From Globodera rostochiensis (lineage: Eukaryota; Nematoda; Chromadorea; Rhabditida; Heteroderidae), in NCBI GenBank assembly GCA_018350325.1, contig JAEVLN010000015.1, positions 826,008 through 890,007 of the forward strand: a DNA stretch of 64,000 nucleotides. Reading direction: 5' to 3'. How positions within the stretch are numbered: position 1 is the first letter of the stretch; every line of letters starts with the position of its first letter. Made by a program: the position numbers and the translations under genes. This document shows, one piece after another, positions 23,108 through 33,175 of this stretch. A model generated the notes under the pieces. It had not been told where the DNA came from, made no database searches, and saw only the letters and a list, made by a program, of their open reading frames with translations.

Positions 23108-23691
23108 CTAAATCGATTTTGGGTTTTGACTAACCGAGCAAACAAACTCTTCCTCCTCCCCACAAAAATTGGTTCTGCACCAAAAAGCATATATTCTTAC
23201 CTCGAACTCAATGGGGACCCAAACGCGTAGAATGGGTTGGAAATGGCGTTGCAATACTTTGCATGCAAGTTTTTGAAGAACAGTCGTATTTCGTGGTCTT
23301 TGAGCGTGCCCTCCTCCGCATCCGTGACCAGAAAGAACTTTGTGCCGGTGTTTGTCAGATAGGCAAATGACTGAAAGTTGAACATATTTAAGCAATTGCG
23401 ACACGCTGTTCACACTGTCACCCGGAAACGATCGCTCAAGAGGAGAGAGCCGAGAAAATGTTCCTGCTGAATTGCCTTATTTCCCGGAAAATTCACTTTA
23501 TCTGCTGCAATATCACAAGAACAGTGGAGGAAACGTTGGACCTCAGATGGGCAGGCCACCATTTTATCCTCTTTCAGTCGCAAAAAGAGGAGAACATCCT
23601 TTCGATAATGTAATCTTATTTTTTTAAAATAACCAAAAACTAATTAGTAATTACTTACGTCTTTATCATAGATTGCAACACAGAGAGCCAT
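23108..23691 (-). CDS. TRAPP complex subunit 2-like protein (TRAPPC2L)
   Basis: Four exons (23691-23659, 23598-23422, 23370-23201, 23174-23108) encode 148 residues; the family is about 140 long. TRAPPC2L is a longin-fold subunit of TRAPP, the tethering and Rab-activating complex of ER-Golgi traffic. The start MALCVAI, the HCSCDI segment, YLTNTGTKFFLV, the KDHEIRLFFKNLH stretch and NPFY near the end follow the family in order. The last exon (TNFCGEEEE onward) does not resemble the usual FDxxV ending, so the C-terminus is less sure. The start lies one base after a TTTTTGTGCAG acceptor, suggesting trans-splicing. Fumarase ends 255 bp upstream on the same strand. Confidence 0.82.
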
Positions 23692-23692
23692 T

Positions 23693-23703
23693 CTGCACAA
23701 AAA
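23693..23703 (-). promoter_or_regulatory. Probable trans-splice acceptor of TRAPPC2L
   Basis: On the minus strand the sequence TTTTTGTGCAG ends one base before the ATG of TRAPPC2L, with no matching donor upstream. This is the usual position of a spliced-leader acceptor in nematodes. Confidence 0.5.
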
Positions 23704-23946
23704 TGTAAGTCAAATTGTGACAACAACAAAAAAAAGTATGTTTTTGGATCGGCGATTGTGATTGGACAAACCGATAACTGATTGTGCTAAAAATAATTGA
23801 GGGAGCTTTGTTGTTAAAAAGATTCGCTACGATACGAAAATTTATGCGGATGTTGCTGACATCATAAAGCTTTAATAGATATAATTCAGACTTTGTTTTT
23901 ATCTATATACTAAAAGATGTCATTTGAATGAAACAGAAGTTCACGC

Positions 23947-25907
23947 CTATTTTGGACTAATCATCTGTTCCGGTCGCACCCATTGGTCGAACTGTTCGGC
24001 AGAAAGGAGTCCAGATTTTACAGCTTCCTCCTTAATAATTATGCTTTATCTTCCGCGGAAACTGAGCAAGGCTGTCAATCAAATTACCTTCAGCGTTGTG
24101 CCATTCTTATGAGCCGTTTTCGCTATTTTCGCAGCATTGTCATAGCCAATATGCGGGTTGAGTGCTGTGACGAGCATCAGAGAGTCGTTCAGCAGTTTTT
24201 TGATGTTTTCTTCGTTGGCCCGTATTCCCATCACACAATGTTTTGTGAACGACTCGGCACCGTCAGCCAACAAACGGACAGACTGCAGCACATTGCGGAC
24301 GATCAGCGGTTTAAACACGTTGAGCTCGAAATGACCGTTCGACGCACCGACCGTGACGGCCACCTGCACAAATGTCGATGAGGTGAAACCATGAGGCAGG
24401 CCAATGGTTTTCATGCCTGATTTCCGAACACTTGCGCCGCGATCATCGTAAGCGCCTCGCACTGCGTGGGGTTCACTTTGCCGGGCATAATGGAAGAGCC
24501 CGGCTCATTCTCGGGCAGCGACAGTTCGCCCAAGCCACAACGGGGACCCGAGCCAAGAAAACGAACGTCGTTCGCTATCTTCATTAACGAAGTTGCCACC
24601 ACATTCAACGCACCATGGACCTAATTAAATGTATTCAAAAGGACATTTAAAAACCCTAAATAAACACCTCAACGAGAGCGTCGTGTGCAGCCAAAGCTTC
24701 AAATTTGTTTGGGGCAGTCTTGAACGGCAAACCAGTCAATTCGGCCAATTTGCTGAAATGTGATTCGAAATTGGGCGTGTTTGGTGCGATTACCTTGCCA
24801 CTTTTTCTGCAAACCCTTTCCGGGTGTTCAGACCGGTGCCAACCGCCGTCCCACCAGCGGCCAACTCGTACAGACGGGGAAATGTTGCTTCCACACGCGA
24901 AATCCCGTTTGCCACCTGAGTGACATAGGCCCCAAATTCCTGGCCCAAAGTCAGCGGCACGGCGTCTTGCGTGTGGGTCCGACCAATTTTAATGATTTGT
25001 TCAAATGCCTTCGATTTTTTGGCCAATTCCTCGTGGAGAAAACGCAGTGAAGGCAAAAGGCGGGAAGTGATCTCAATCGCAACCGCAACATGCATCGCGG
25101 TCGGGAACGTGTCATTGCTCGACTGCGACATGTTCACGTGGTCATTTGGATGGACGGGACTCTCAAAAATAGTGGTTTTAAAAGCATACATTTGAAGAAG
25201 AACAAAACTCAGTGGACAATACCTTGGAGCCAAGAACTCCGCCGAGGATTTCGATTGCTCTATTCGAAATAACCTCGTTCACATTCATATTCGATTGAGT
25301 TCCACTGCCAGTTTGCCAAACGACGAGTGGAAAATGCTCATCCAATTTGCCGGAAATGACATCATCTGCAGAAAAATAAATAAAAATAGAGTTGATTGTG
25401 AACACAACGGAACTTGACCTAAGCAGGCTCGTTCCCCTCCTCCCCCCAAACGAAAAATTCTGCATTTTTTTAAAACAAATTTTCTTAACAAATTCCGTCA
25501 AAAACGTATGTTGTAGCGTAATATTTAGGGGCTCACCTGCAGCTTGACAAATTGCAGTCGTCAGTTTAGGATCCAAGCCAAAGTCTTGGTTAACGGTCGC
25601 GGCAGCTTTCTTCAGATAACCAAATGCGCGAATGACTGGGAGTGGCATCCGTTCCTCGGGGCCTCCGATTTTAAAGAATTGCATTGACCTGAAATATTGC
25701 TTATTTTTTGGATAGATTTTAAAACATGTGAATCATTTGCCTTGCTGTTTGAGCACCATAATAGCGATCCAAAGGAACTCTGAATGCGTGTTTCTTTATA
25801 TCGTTAAACTTTTAAAGAAAATCGCTCAATTAATGTACAGAAAAGAAAACGCATTACCGCAATTCCCCAAAGGTATCGCGCTCAATGCGAAAATTTTCAG
25901 TGCTCAT
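23947..25907 (-). CDS. fum-1: Fumarate hydratase, class II
   Basis: Nine exons (25907-25858, 25779-25741, 25688-25537, 25365-25223, 25161-24794, 24752-24668, 24620-24417, 24363-24088, 24030-23947) encode 466 residues, the normal length of a mature class II fumarase. The enzyme interconverts fumarate and malate. Visible signatures are the [19 protein letters not shown] loop, [37 protein letters not shown], the [13 protein letters not shown] catalytic loop and the C-terminal [13 protein letters not shown]. The first exon ([16 protein letters not shown]) starts directly with mature sequence and has no mitochondrial presequence. Introns 2 (GCAAAT) and 7 (GCATGA) appear to use GC donors; intron 5 is only 41 bp. 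Confidence 0.95.
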
Positions 25908-26838
25908 TTTTGTTGCAGAATTGTGAATAAGTGCAAAACGGACACTTGTTCTTGCACCAAGCAGTGATTTTACTAACATAACACGGTCAATGTAAAGCAA
26001 ATTGTAAGGCAATTAATATCTAAAGGGATTCAATAATAAACCATCTTTAATAATTAGATATTAGTTAGAAAAAGGATTTTAACGTTACCGATAAAATTTG
26101 CAAATCTTAATTAGAATCACGAACCTGAATTCGAACACAATTTCCCAAAATCAAATGGCCCAAAATCATTCAAAAGGAATGTATTCGATCAATTTGGAGA
26201 TTTTGAAGTCAAATTGATTTTTTCAAAATTTTGAGTATCGGAAAAAAATTCGAATTTGGGTGGGGTACGAAATGCGTCGAAATGGATGTCAAATTCGGAT
26301 TCTATGTTGCCCGAAAATCCCCAGAAACGGTTTAGGCATTTCGTTGGGCAGCAAACTATTCGCGTTTTTTTAACTTTTTATTAACAGAACGCCAATGATT
26401 CGAACCGTCGCGTTTTTTTAACTTATGACAAAACGCCAAGGATTCGATCCGTCGCGTTTTTTTCAAAAAAAAAAATTAGTATGCTTGATTTTTCAGCGTT
26501 TAAACAGGATTCCGATCGATATCCTTTTTGTGGTTTTTTGAGTGAAATGATGCTTTTTTCATGCATAAACAAAATGTTTCAGATGATTTTAAGAACAAAT
26601 TCTACCTAGTTGACTAATAGGGTCCCCCCCCCTATGGTTATGCATTGAAACAATGTAATAGGTACCCGTTATTTTATAAATTTTGGTTGCAAATCTTAAC
26701 CGGCGCTTATCGGCACCGCTGACCCCCCCCCTCCCCCCGCCCCAGAAGTTCTCAAAAAAAACTTGTAAAACTTTTTGGTTTTAATTCAATGGTGAAGTGT
26801 TTCGTAATTTAAGCTTTAATTAACTGAAAGCAGTCGCA
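25908..26838. other. AT-rich spacer with short repeats
   Basis: This divergent interval between fumarase and the KH gene has no coding potential. It holds two tandem copies of about 55 bp around CGCGTTTTTTTAACTT and GATTCGAWCCGTCGCG (26357-26460), and near 26670-26760 a member of the dispersed repeat also seen at 32.3 and 32.8 kb (TTTTGGTTGCAA ... CGGCACCGCTGACCCC). Confidence 0.5.
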
Positions 26839-29072
26839 ATGTCTGATGACCTAAAGTTTGATGATACCGATGGTTCGATTATCGGCCAAAAGCGACAAAA
26901 CCCGGAAAATGGTGGCCCGGCATCAAAAAAAGCCAATGTGGGCGATTCCGGTAAGTGAATGCATCGGATAGGCTTTTATTCGTTCGACTCAACGCATTAA
27001 CTGATAGGCTTTATTTATTTTGTTTCGGTAATCGCAGTTATGTTTAGACAACCTGCAAATAAAAGTGCTGATACCATCAGCGGCGGTTGGGGCACTTATC
27101 GGAAAGGGCGGAGAAACGATGCGCAACTTAAAGAACGATTCGGGCTGTCGAGTGCAAATGTCGAAGAACCAGGAAGTGTATCACGGAACATCGGAAAGAA
27201 TCTGCTTGGTTAAAGGCAAACTTGCCTCGACGATGATTGTGTAAGATTTTTATGAATATATTTTTTTATAAAATTTTTTTTTGTTTAGGATGGGTGCCAT
27301 CCTCGAAAAAATACAAGAGAAGATTGATGCCAACCACGCGGCGGACCATTTTGACTTGAAGGGGCTGGATCGGACCAAAGAGGTTTTTGTTTTATTTTAA
27401 TTGAATTTATGACAAAACCCTCGAACAGATGAAGTTTGTTGTACCGAACACTTCTGCCGGCATGGTCATTGGGAAGAACGGCGCAAGCATCAAGGAAATC
27501 CGAGACACGACGACAGGTCCTAATCACCTGTCAAGTTTTTTATTGGGTTTATTTTTTCAGCAAACATTCAAATCTTCCCAAAAGCTGGCTCTGAGGAGGC
27601 CAAGATATCGGCTGAACGAGTCATCACCGTTGGGCACGAGTCGAACGATGTTTTGTTGAGTGCAGTTCAGCGCGTTTTGGAAAAGGTCGTTGCCGATCCG
27701 ATGCACGCTCAGCCGATTTCTTCAGAGACTCAGGTTCGGAGTTGGTTGGATCCCTCCCCAATTGAATTTGGGTTCCATTTTAGACGAGTTCTGGGTTCGA
27801 CTTCAGTGGTTCTCGAGTAAGCACAGGAAGCAGTCAATTTGGCGGAATTTCAAATTTAGTGAACAGTTCTGGTTAGCAGTTGCATTAGCGCAATACTTGC
27901 TTTAAATATGACAATTTTAGATTCATTGCATGGAAAAGCATTTGGAGGATCATCATACAAATTCAACCCGTTACAGGGAACGGGAAACAACGAGGTTAAT
28001 TTAAATATTTCTTTTTTCCGCTCTTTTACATCCTCAAATTATATGTTTTTCAGCTCCTGTCTTTTTTGGATAACCTCCAATCCACACTCCGCTCTTCCGG
28101 CTTCAACGATCAGTCGGTTTCTGAGGTTATGCAGGCGATGCAAGTGCTTGCCAAATACAACATCATGGTTAGTTTGGTCGGGAACTCATTCGCTTAGACC
28201 ATCAAATGCTTTAGGGTCTCGGATTGGGTTTGGGGGTCGCTGCAATGGCGCAGATGAGAAACACAGAGAGTGCGATGGCACCGCAAAACGTACTGTTGAA
28301 TGCGTCAAACTCGTTGGTGCAACAACAACGCTATGAGATGATGTCACAGTCAAACTTTGCCGGTTCTATTTTGGAGTCGAAGCCGAACATTGATCAGGTG
28401 AACACCCTGAGCATCATTTAGCACCCAGATATTTGATTCTTTGTTTGTTCAGTCAATTGTCGGAGGCTCAGGTGGAGTTTTGATCGACGTTATGAGCCAA
28501 AAGAAGACGGGGAGCAATGGGGGGAACAGTTTTGCCAACTCCGTTATCAAAGAACGCATTGTGGAGGATGGGCACACGGAGCTGGAGGTGGGCGCACTTA
28601 CAATAAGCACACATACCGGGGGCGAGGGAGGGGGTGGGAGGCTCCCTACTCGCCAATATTATAGTAATGCATCTTGTTTGGATTTTCTTTTTTTAGGTTC
28701 CGGACAACATAATTGGAGCCGTTTTGGGCCCCAGAGCAACGACGCTCATCGAGATTCAGCAGCTCAGTGGGTGCAAAATTGAGGTTCACAAGCGTGGCTC
28801 GAACACCGCCAGCCCGGGCGGACGCGTTGTCAGGTCGGTTTCCCCTGATTTAACATGAGTCTTACATTATAAAAACGATCAGCACAGTTACAACAGTTTG
28901 TTTCCTTACTATACTTTCATGCCTATCAATTCGATCGGTCTAATCACTAATCACCGTCACACCAATCTTCAGCTTAACTGGAGACAACAATAGCATTATG
29001 AATGGGCGCATCATGATCGAGAAAGTCATTAACCAGGAACAGCAACGTCGCTCTATGCTCGGCACTCGCTGA
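26839..29072 (+). CDS. Nova-like RNA-binding protein with three KH domains
   Basis: Twelve exons (26839-26950, 27048-27240, 27289-27382, 27429-27516, 27561-27733, 27784-27871, 27921-27994, 28054-28167, 28215-28397, 28453-28587, 28697-28833, 28973-29072) encode 496 residues. Three KH domains show the Nova/Pasilla order: KH1 (IKVLIPSAAVGALIGKGGET), KH2 (FVVPNTSAGMVIGKNGASIK), a long low-complexity linker, and a C-terminal KH3 (VPDNIIGAVLGPRA). Nova proteins bind YCAY clusters and control alternative splicing in neurons. KH1 and KH2 keep the RNA-gripping GxxG loop; KH3 has GPRA instead, which should weaken ordinary binding. A KKAN segment in exon 1 may be a nuclear signal. Confidence 0.85.
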
Positions 29073-30225
29073 GTGTGCCGTTTGATCTGTGTCGTTCGTC
29101 ATTTTCTCTCAGAAAGTCTACTTTTTTGAATTCTTCCTGGGAGTGGATCGAGTTAATTTCTGTCACCCGCCACTGACGCGATCACTTTTTTATGATATTT
29201 TGAATTTTGTTATTTTAAACACTCCGTTCTTCATCAATCATTTCCTCTTTAAATGAAGCGTTCTTTTTTTTCTTAATTATCGTCCGTCACTCGCCAAGAT
29301 CGCATTATTATTTTCGCTATCGTATTTTCTTTTTGTTATGTTCGTAATTCATTAATCGTACGCTTGCTTATTTAAGGCTGATTAAAAACAATGGAAATCG
29401 GACTGCTCCTCTTTGAGTTGGTATTAACGATTCGTGAATATTCTAAGTGTTTTAAAATACCATATTTTCACTTTCGAAAAGGGATGGCAATTTTTTCATT
29501 CGAAATCAATCCAGATTTGGAAATTGATTCCAAATCATTTTAAATTCAGTCTCTTTTATTTATTATTCTTTCACGAACTCTGCCGCCGTCGGTCAATATA
29601 ATTGTGCAAATATGTGCATTAAAAATGTTTGATCTAAATTTTGGGTTTCAGAATCCGCAGTGGCCATTTGAATAGTGGTCATTACACGTCCAGTATGATT
29701 AATTTGGCAAGCGCTGGGAGGGATTGGCTGCACTTCGATGATGAACAGTGTATTCTACGTGCACTGCTCCCTCTTCCACGGTGAAAATCCATCTAATAAT
29801 GATGATTCGTGTGCTCCCCAACCCCTACCCTTTCCTAAATTTTTAATTTAAATTTTTTTTTTACTAGTACAAGGGCATCAGCTTCATTTCTGTGATTTAA
29901 TATACAAATTTAAATTTCCGGTTTAAAGAGCAAGCAAGCTTTTCGCTATTACAAACTCGCATGCATCAACCATGGACACGACCCGAACGGCTATGGTCTG
30001 AGTTTGTGGAGCGATGTGTTTTTATCGACCCAGATAATAATCGTTGTTGTAAATATTTTGTTTTCTAAACAAATGTTTTGCTATTTTATAAAATATTATT
30101 GTACTCTATAAATACAAATTAAAAATGAAACAGAAAGCATTGTGTGTGTCTATTTTTATAAAGCATTTTTGTTTTCCTTTAATAATTTCATAAGTTGGTG
30201 GGGGGTTGTTTAGCACCTTTTTGCC
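29073..30225. other. 3' UTR and AT-rich spacer
   Basis: No coding exon is seen between the KH gene and the next gene. The sequence is AT-rich with T runs and possible polyadenylation motifs, for example around 30105-30125. Confidence 0.5.
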
Positions 30226-31235
30226 ATGGTGGATCAACCCAAACGGCCGTATCATCCCAAACGGGGGAGGCCTGAAGGGACTTCTGCTAGATCGGACAGG
30301 GATCTCGCTCTTGCTATAAGCAATTACGCGGGGGTAAGCTTAAGAGAGTTGACAACGAAGATTGGTGAACATTAAAATTCAGTCGATGAGTTCGGTTGGC
30401 GAATTGTTCGAACTTGTGCAAGTGAATGTTGGGGACGAGCCAATTGATTTTACAGATTTGAACAAGTTGCAAGACTCAATTCTCATCAAAGAAATGTAAG
30501 GCATAGGTCGAGATTCGAAGTCGGCTTTTCCCACAACTTTTGTAATTAATTCAGGGCCAGGGAACTGGAGAAATTGCGCGTGGACTTTGAGCAAATGGGC
30601 TACAGCGACTGTCACCGCTGCGGGCGGCCAATAGAGAGAATTGGGACCGCCGTAAATTTGTCGATTCGGCCAAAGCGTCGGGTGGTGAAACAGCGAGACA
30701 AGCACAGAATTGCGCAGACGACGGACCGCGACTTGGAGTGCGTTTCGCTGGCGATTCACACGTTTCTGCACCACACAACCGTGTTGGAGCCGACCCTGCG
30801 CTGTTTGTTCGGCAATGAGAAGTGCGTTTATTTATATTAGAAAAGGGGAAGTGTTGTCACTTTCTTCGGAGACGGACACTGACTACCAAGGGCGGAGCCA
30901 GGAATTTTTTTCGGGGGGGGGGCTAGGGGTGTATTTTTGGTCCAAAAATTACAAAATTTTCAAAAACAAAGGGTCCCCCTCTCTTTTAATTTGTTCCTTT
31001 GATAGAATTTACTGCCTACCCATGCACACAAACGCTAATTAACGCCAATCCAAACGAATAATGGCACAATTTAATTTATAGCGATGCCCTGCACTGTTAC
31101 CCGTATTTGGACTTCAAAAATTCGTCGTCCGATTTGTTCGTTTGTTATATGTGCCGGAGAAACTATGCCGACTTGAGCACCTTTCTGAGACATGCCGAAA
31201 TGTATCATCATGAAACAACACTTGCGGATCTTTAG
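30226..31235 (+). CDS. C2H2-type zinc-finger protein of unknown function
   Basis: Four exons (30226-30333, 30383-30495, 30555-30821, 31082-31235) encode 213 residues. Near the C-terminus CYMCRRNYADLSTFLRH, followed by MYHH, gives a C-x2-C ... H-x4/5-H finger. A further CHRCGRP knuckle lies near residue 92, and a basic SIRPKRRVVKQRDK stretch follows it. The N-terminus is basic (KRPYHPKRGRPEG). I do not recognise a specific family; nucleic-acid binding is inferred. A TTGTTTAG acceptor 12 bp before the ATG suggests trans-splicing. The last intron carries part of a dispersed repeat (from 30886). Confidence 0.7.
30886..30960. repeat. Single-ended copy of a repeat with CCAAGGGCGGAGCCAGG end
   Basis: The intron of the zinc-finger gene contains CCAAGGGCGGAGCCAGG followed by T and G runs. 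It resembles the ends of the fold-back elements at 22784 and 32288, but no matching inverted end is visible. Right boundary is arbitrary. Confidence 0.4.
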
Positions 31236-31740
31236 AAAAGAATTTAACCGTTGAATTTATGTAATTTTTACTCTCGAGTTAAATATTTTACGACAATAAA
31301 ACTGTCCTTTTTTTTGTTTAAAGTACAAATCAAAATATTTGGCCGGTGCTCGGATTTATTCCGGGGTTCCGATATCTGCTGCTTTTTGTGGGTTTTCAGG
31401 AGCGTTGTGGATTTTTTCACTTTTTTTGGTAAATTGTTCAAAAAAAATTTAAATGCTTATATATTTGAATTTTGGCATAATGTTACTAAAATGAAACATT
31501 TAATGTGATTTTTCGATTAAATTGGGCAATAAAAATGCAGTAAAAAAGACTCACTTCTAAAAGTAAGTTTCAAATACAACAGACGAATATTTTGTCTTCT
31601 GCAAGTTTAAGCTTAAACTGTTCCATGTGCTTTCAGTGGGCGTCTCAGCAAGTGTGGCTTGCCCCCAAACTGTTCATTCAGCACCGGAGTTTCAAGCGGC
31701 GATTCCATCAGTGCATAGCGGCAAAAAGCGACATCCACCA
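31236..31740. other. Spacer and 5' UTR of the LRAT gene
   Basis: AT-rich spacer without a gene. An acceptor (GTGCTTTCAG) ends at 31636 with no donor upstream in the same transcript. It is a candidate trans-splice site for the LRAT gene, whose first in-frame ATG is at 31741. Confidence 0.45.
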
Positions 31741-33175
31741 ATGACACCAAATCAATTGAGGACGGATTGGATGAACGGTGATGAACTTTTGTCCGGCTTT
31801 GTTGAACGGGGCGACCTGGTCGAGATCCGTCGCGGTTCTTACACAGTTTAGTTGTCCAATCTGTCTAATGTCAAACAATTTTTTGAAATATTTTTGTTTC
31901 TTAGCACTGGACTGTCTACATTGGACGCGTGAACGGGCAAGCACTCGTCATTCACATCTCCACGGACTCGTCCGACTTGGGCGTCAGTACCAAGAAGGAG
32001 TTCGTCAAGAAGGTGGCAAAAGGATGTGCTGCCATTGTAAAAACCTTTTATATTTGTTCTCCAATTTTTAACAAAAAATTCTTTGTTTTGTTTTTTGTTG
32101 TTGTCAGGTGCGCAGTGATCCGTTTTTGAGTGTTGCTTCGACGGATCTTTGTCGTGTGAATAATTCGTTGGACGCTTCCCGACGGCCATTTCCGCCCTCA
32201 ATTATTGTTGAACGGGCGCTGACGAAGGTTTTTTTTAAATTTATTTATTTTTTGAATGTAAATTTAAATATAATCAAGGCCCGTTTTCCAAGGGTGTACC
32301 CAGGGGGGCTACAGTTTTTGAACCAATTTTGTTAACAAATTCCAATTTTCCCCTATCAGCACCGCCGACCCCTCCCCTCCCCCTAAAAGTATCCAGAATA
32401 CGCAAAAAATTTCTTTTTGAACACCCAAAAATAAAACATTTTTTTTTTTGAAAAAAATACTTAACTGCAAAAATGCACTCCTAAAGATTGACTTTTTTTC
32501 AAATTAGCCCCCCCCCCCCGTAAAAAAGATCTCTGGGTACGCCCTTGGCGTTTTCATGGAGGGGAACATTGCATTTGAAATTGTTGGTTTAATATGGGAA
32601 AAGCAATTCTGTTTTATTTAGCTTGGCACCGGGGGGTACAATATCATCCGAAATAACTGTGAACACTTTGCAAAATGGTGCCGATACGCACTTCGGGAAA
32701 GTGATCAGGTGGGCGCGTACAACACAAACAATACGTACTAGTACAAAAAAACACTCCCACCAATTTTCTTAACAAATATTATTAAAATCAAAAAGTTCCC
32801 GACGGGGCCTCTTTTCCCAAAAATTTTGGTTGCAATTTTCTTAACAAAATCGAGACACAAATTTCTGGGCTTCGGCTTTCGGCACCGCCGGCCCACCCGT
32901 TCCCATAGAAGTCAAGCAGAATTCTTAAAAACGCCGGGGGGGCGAACGTGGCGGGAAAAGATTGACGGAGAAAAGCTAACCGACGAAGCAATGAGTGTGT
33001 AAAATGACACTTTTTGTTTCAGAGCATTTTTGGCCATGCCGGAATGGTCTGTGTGACCGCAATGGCTGTCAGCACTTCAGTCCCTGCCGGCATCGCTGCC
33101 GGGGCGGCCAGTTTTGTTGCGTTGAAGGCGGGACAAGCGTTGAGACGGAAACGAATTGGGTGGTCCATCATTTGA
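31741..33175 (+). CDS. LRAT-domain (H-Rev107/HRASLS-like) acyltransferase or phospholipase
   Basis: Five exons (31741-31845, 31905-32036, 32108-32227, 32622-32708, 33023-33175) encode 198 residues. The LRAT fold is clear: a GDLVEIRR start, the catalytic histidine in YTHWTVYIG, and the nucleophile in NNCEHFAKWCR. LRAT and H-Rev107 enzymes move acyl groups between phospholipids and acceptors through a thioester on this cysteine. The C-terminal exon is a hydrophobic segment (about GMVCVTAMAVSTSVPAGIAA) ending in basic RRKR, probably a membrane anchor. The start is the first in-frame ATG after a putative trans-splice acceptor; a longer upstream frame exists without ATG. Intron 3 hosts a fold-back element. 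Substrate cannot be told from sequence. Confidence 0.82.
32288..32548. mobile_element. MITE-like element with CCAAGGGTGTACCCAG ends, in LRAT intron
   Basis: The 16 bases at 32288-32303 and the reverse complement of 32533-32548 differ at a single position. The 261-bp element is non-coding, with a C-rich middle, and lies wholly inside intron 3 (32228-32621) of the LRAT gene. Its interior (CAGCACCGCCGACCCC) is shared with repeats near 26.7 and 32.9 kb. Confidence 0.7.
32795..32945. repeat. Dispersed repeat fragment in LRAT intron 4
   Basis: The segment around TTTTGGTTGCAATTTTCTTA and CGGCACCGCCGGCCCA resembles stretches at 26680-26760 and 32320-32400, so three relatives of one family lie in this window. 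Non-coding; limits approximate. Confidence 0.5.

Noticed and set aside
26395..26460. tRNA-like GATTCGAACC / GATTCGATCC boxes
   Set aside because: They belong to a short tandem duplication with T runs, and no A box or cloverleaf fits.
31627..31740. Upstream extension of the LRAT protein from 31627
   Set aside because: That frame begins at GTG right at a splice or trans-splice acceptor and has no ATG before 31741.
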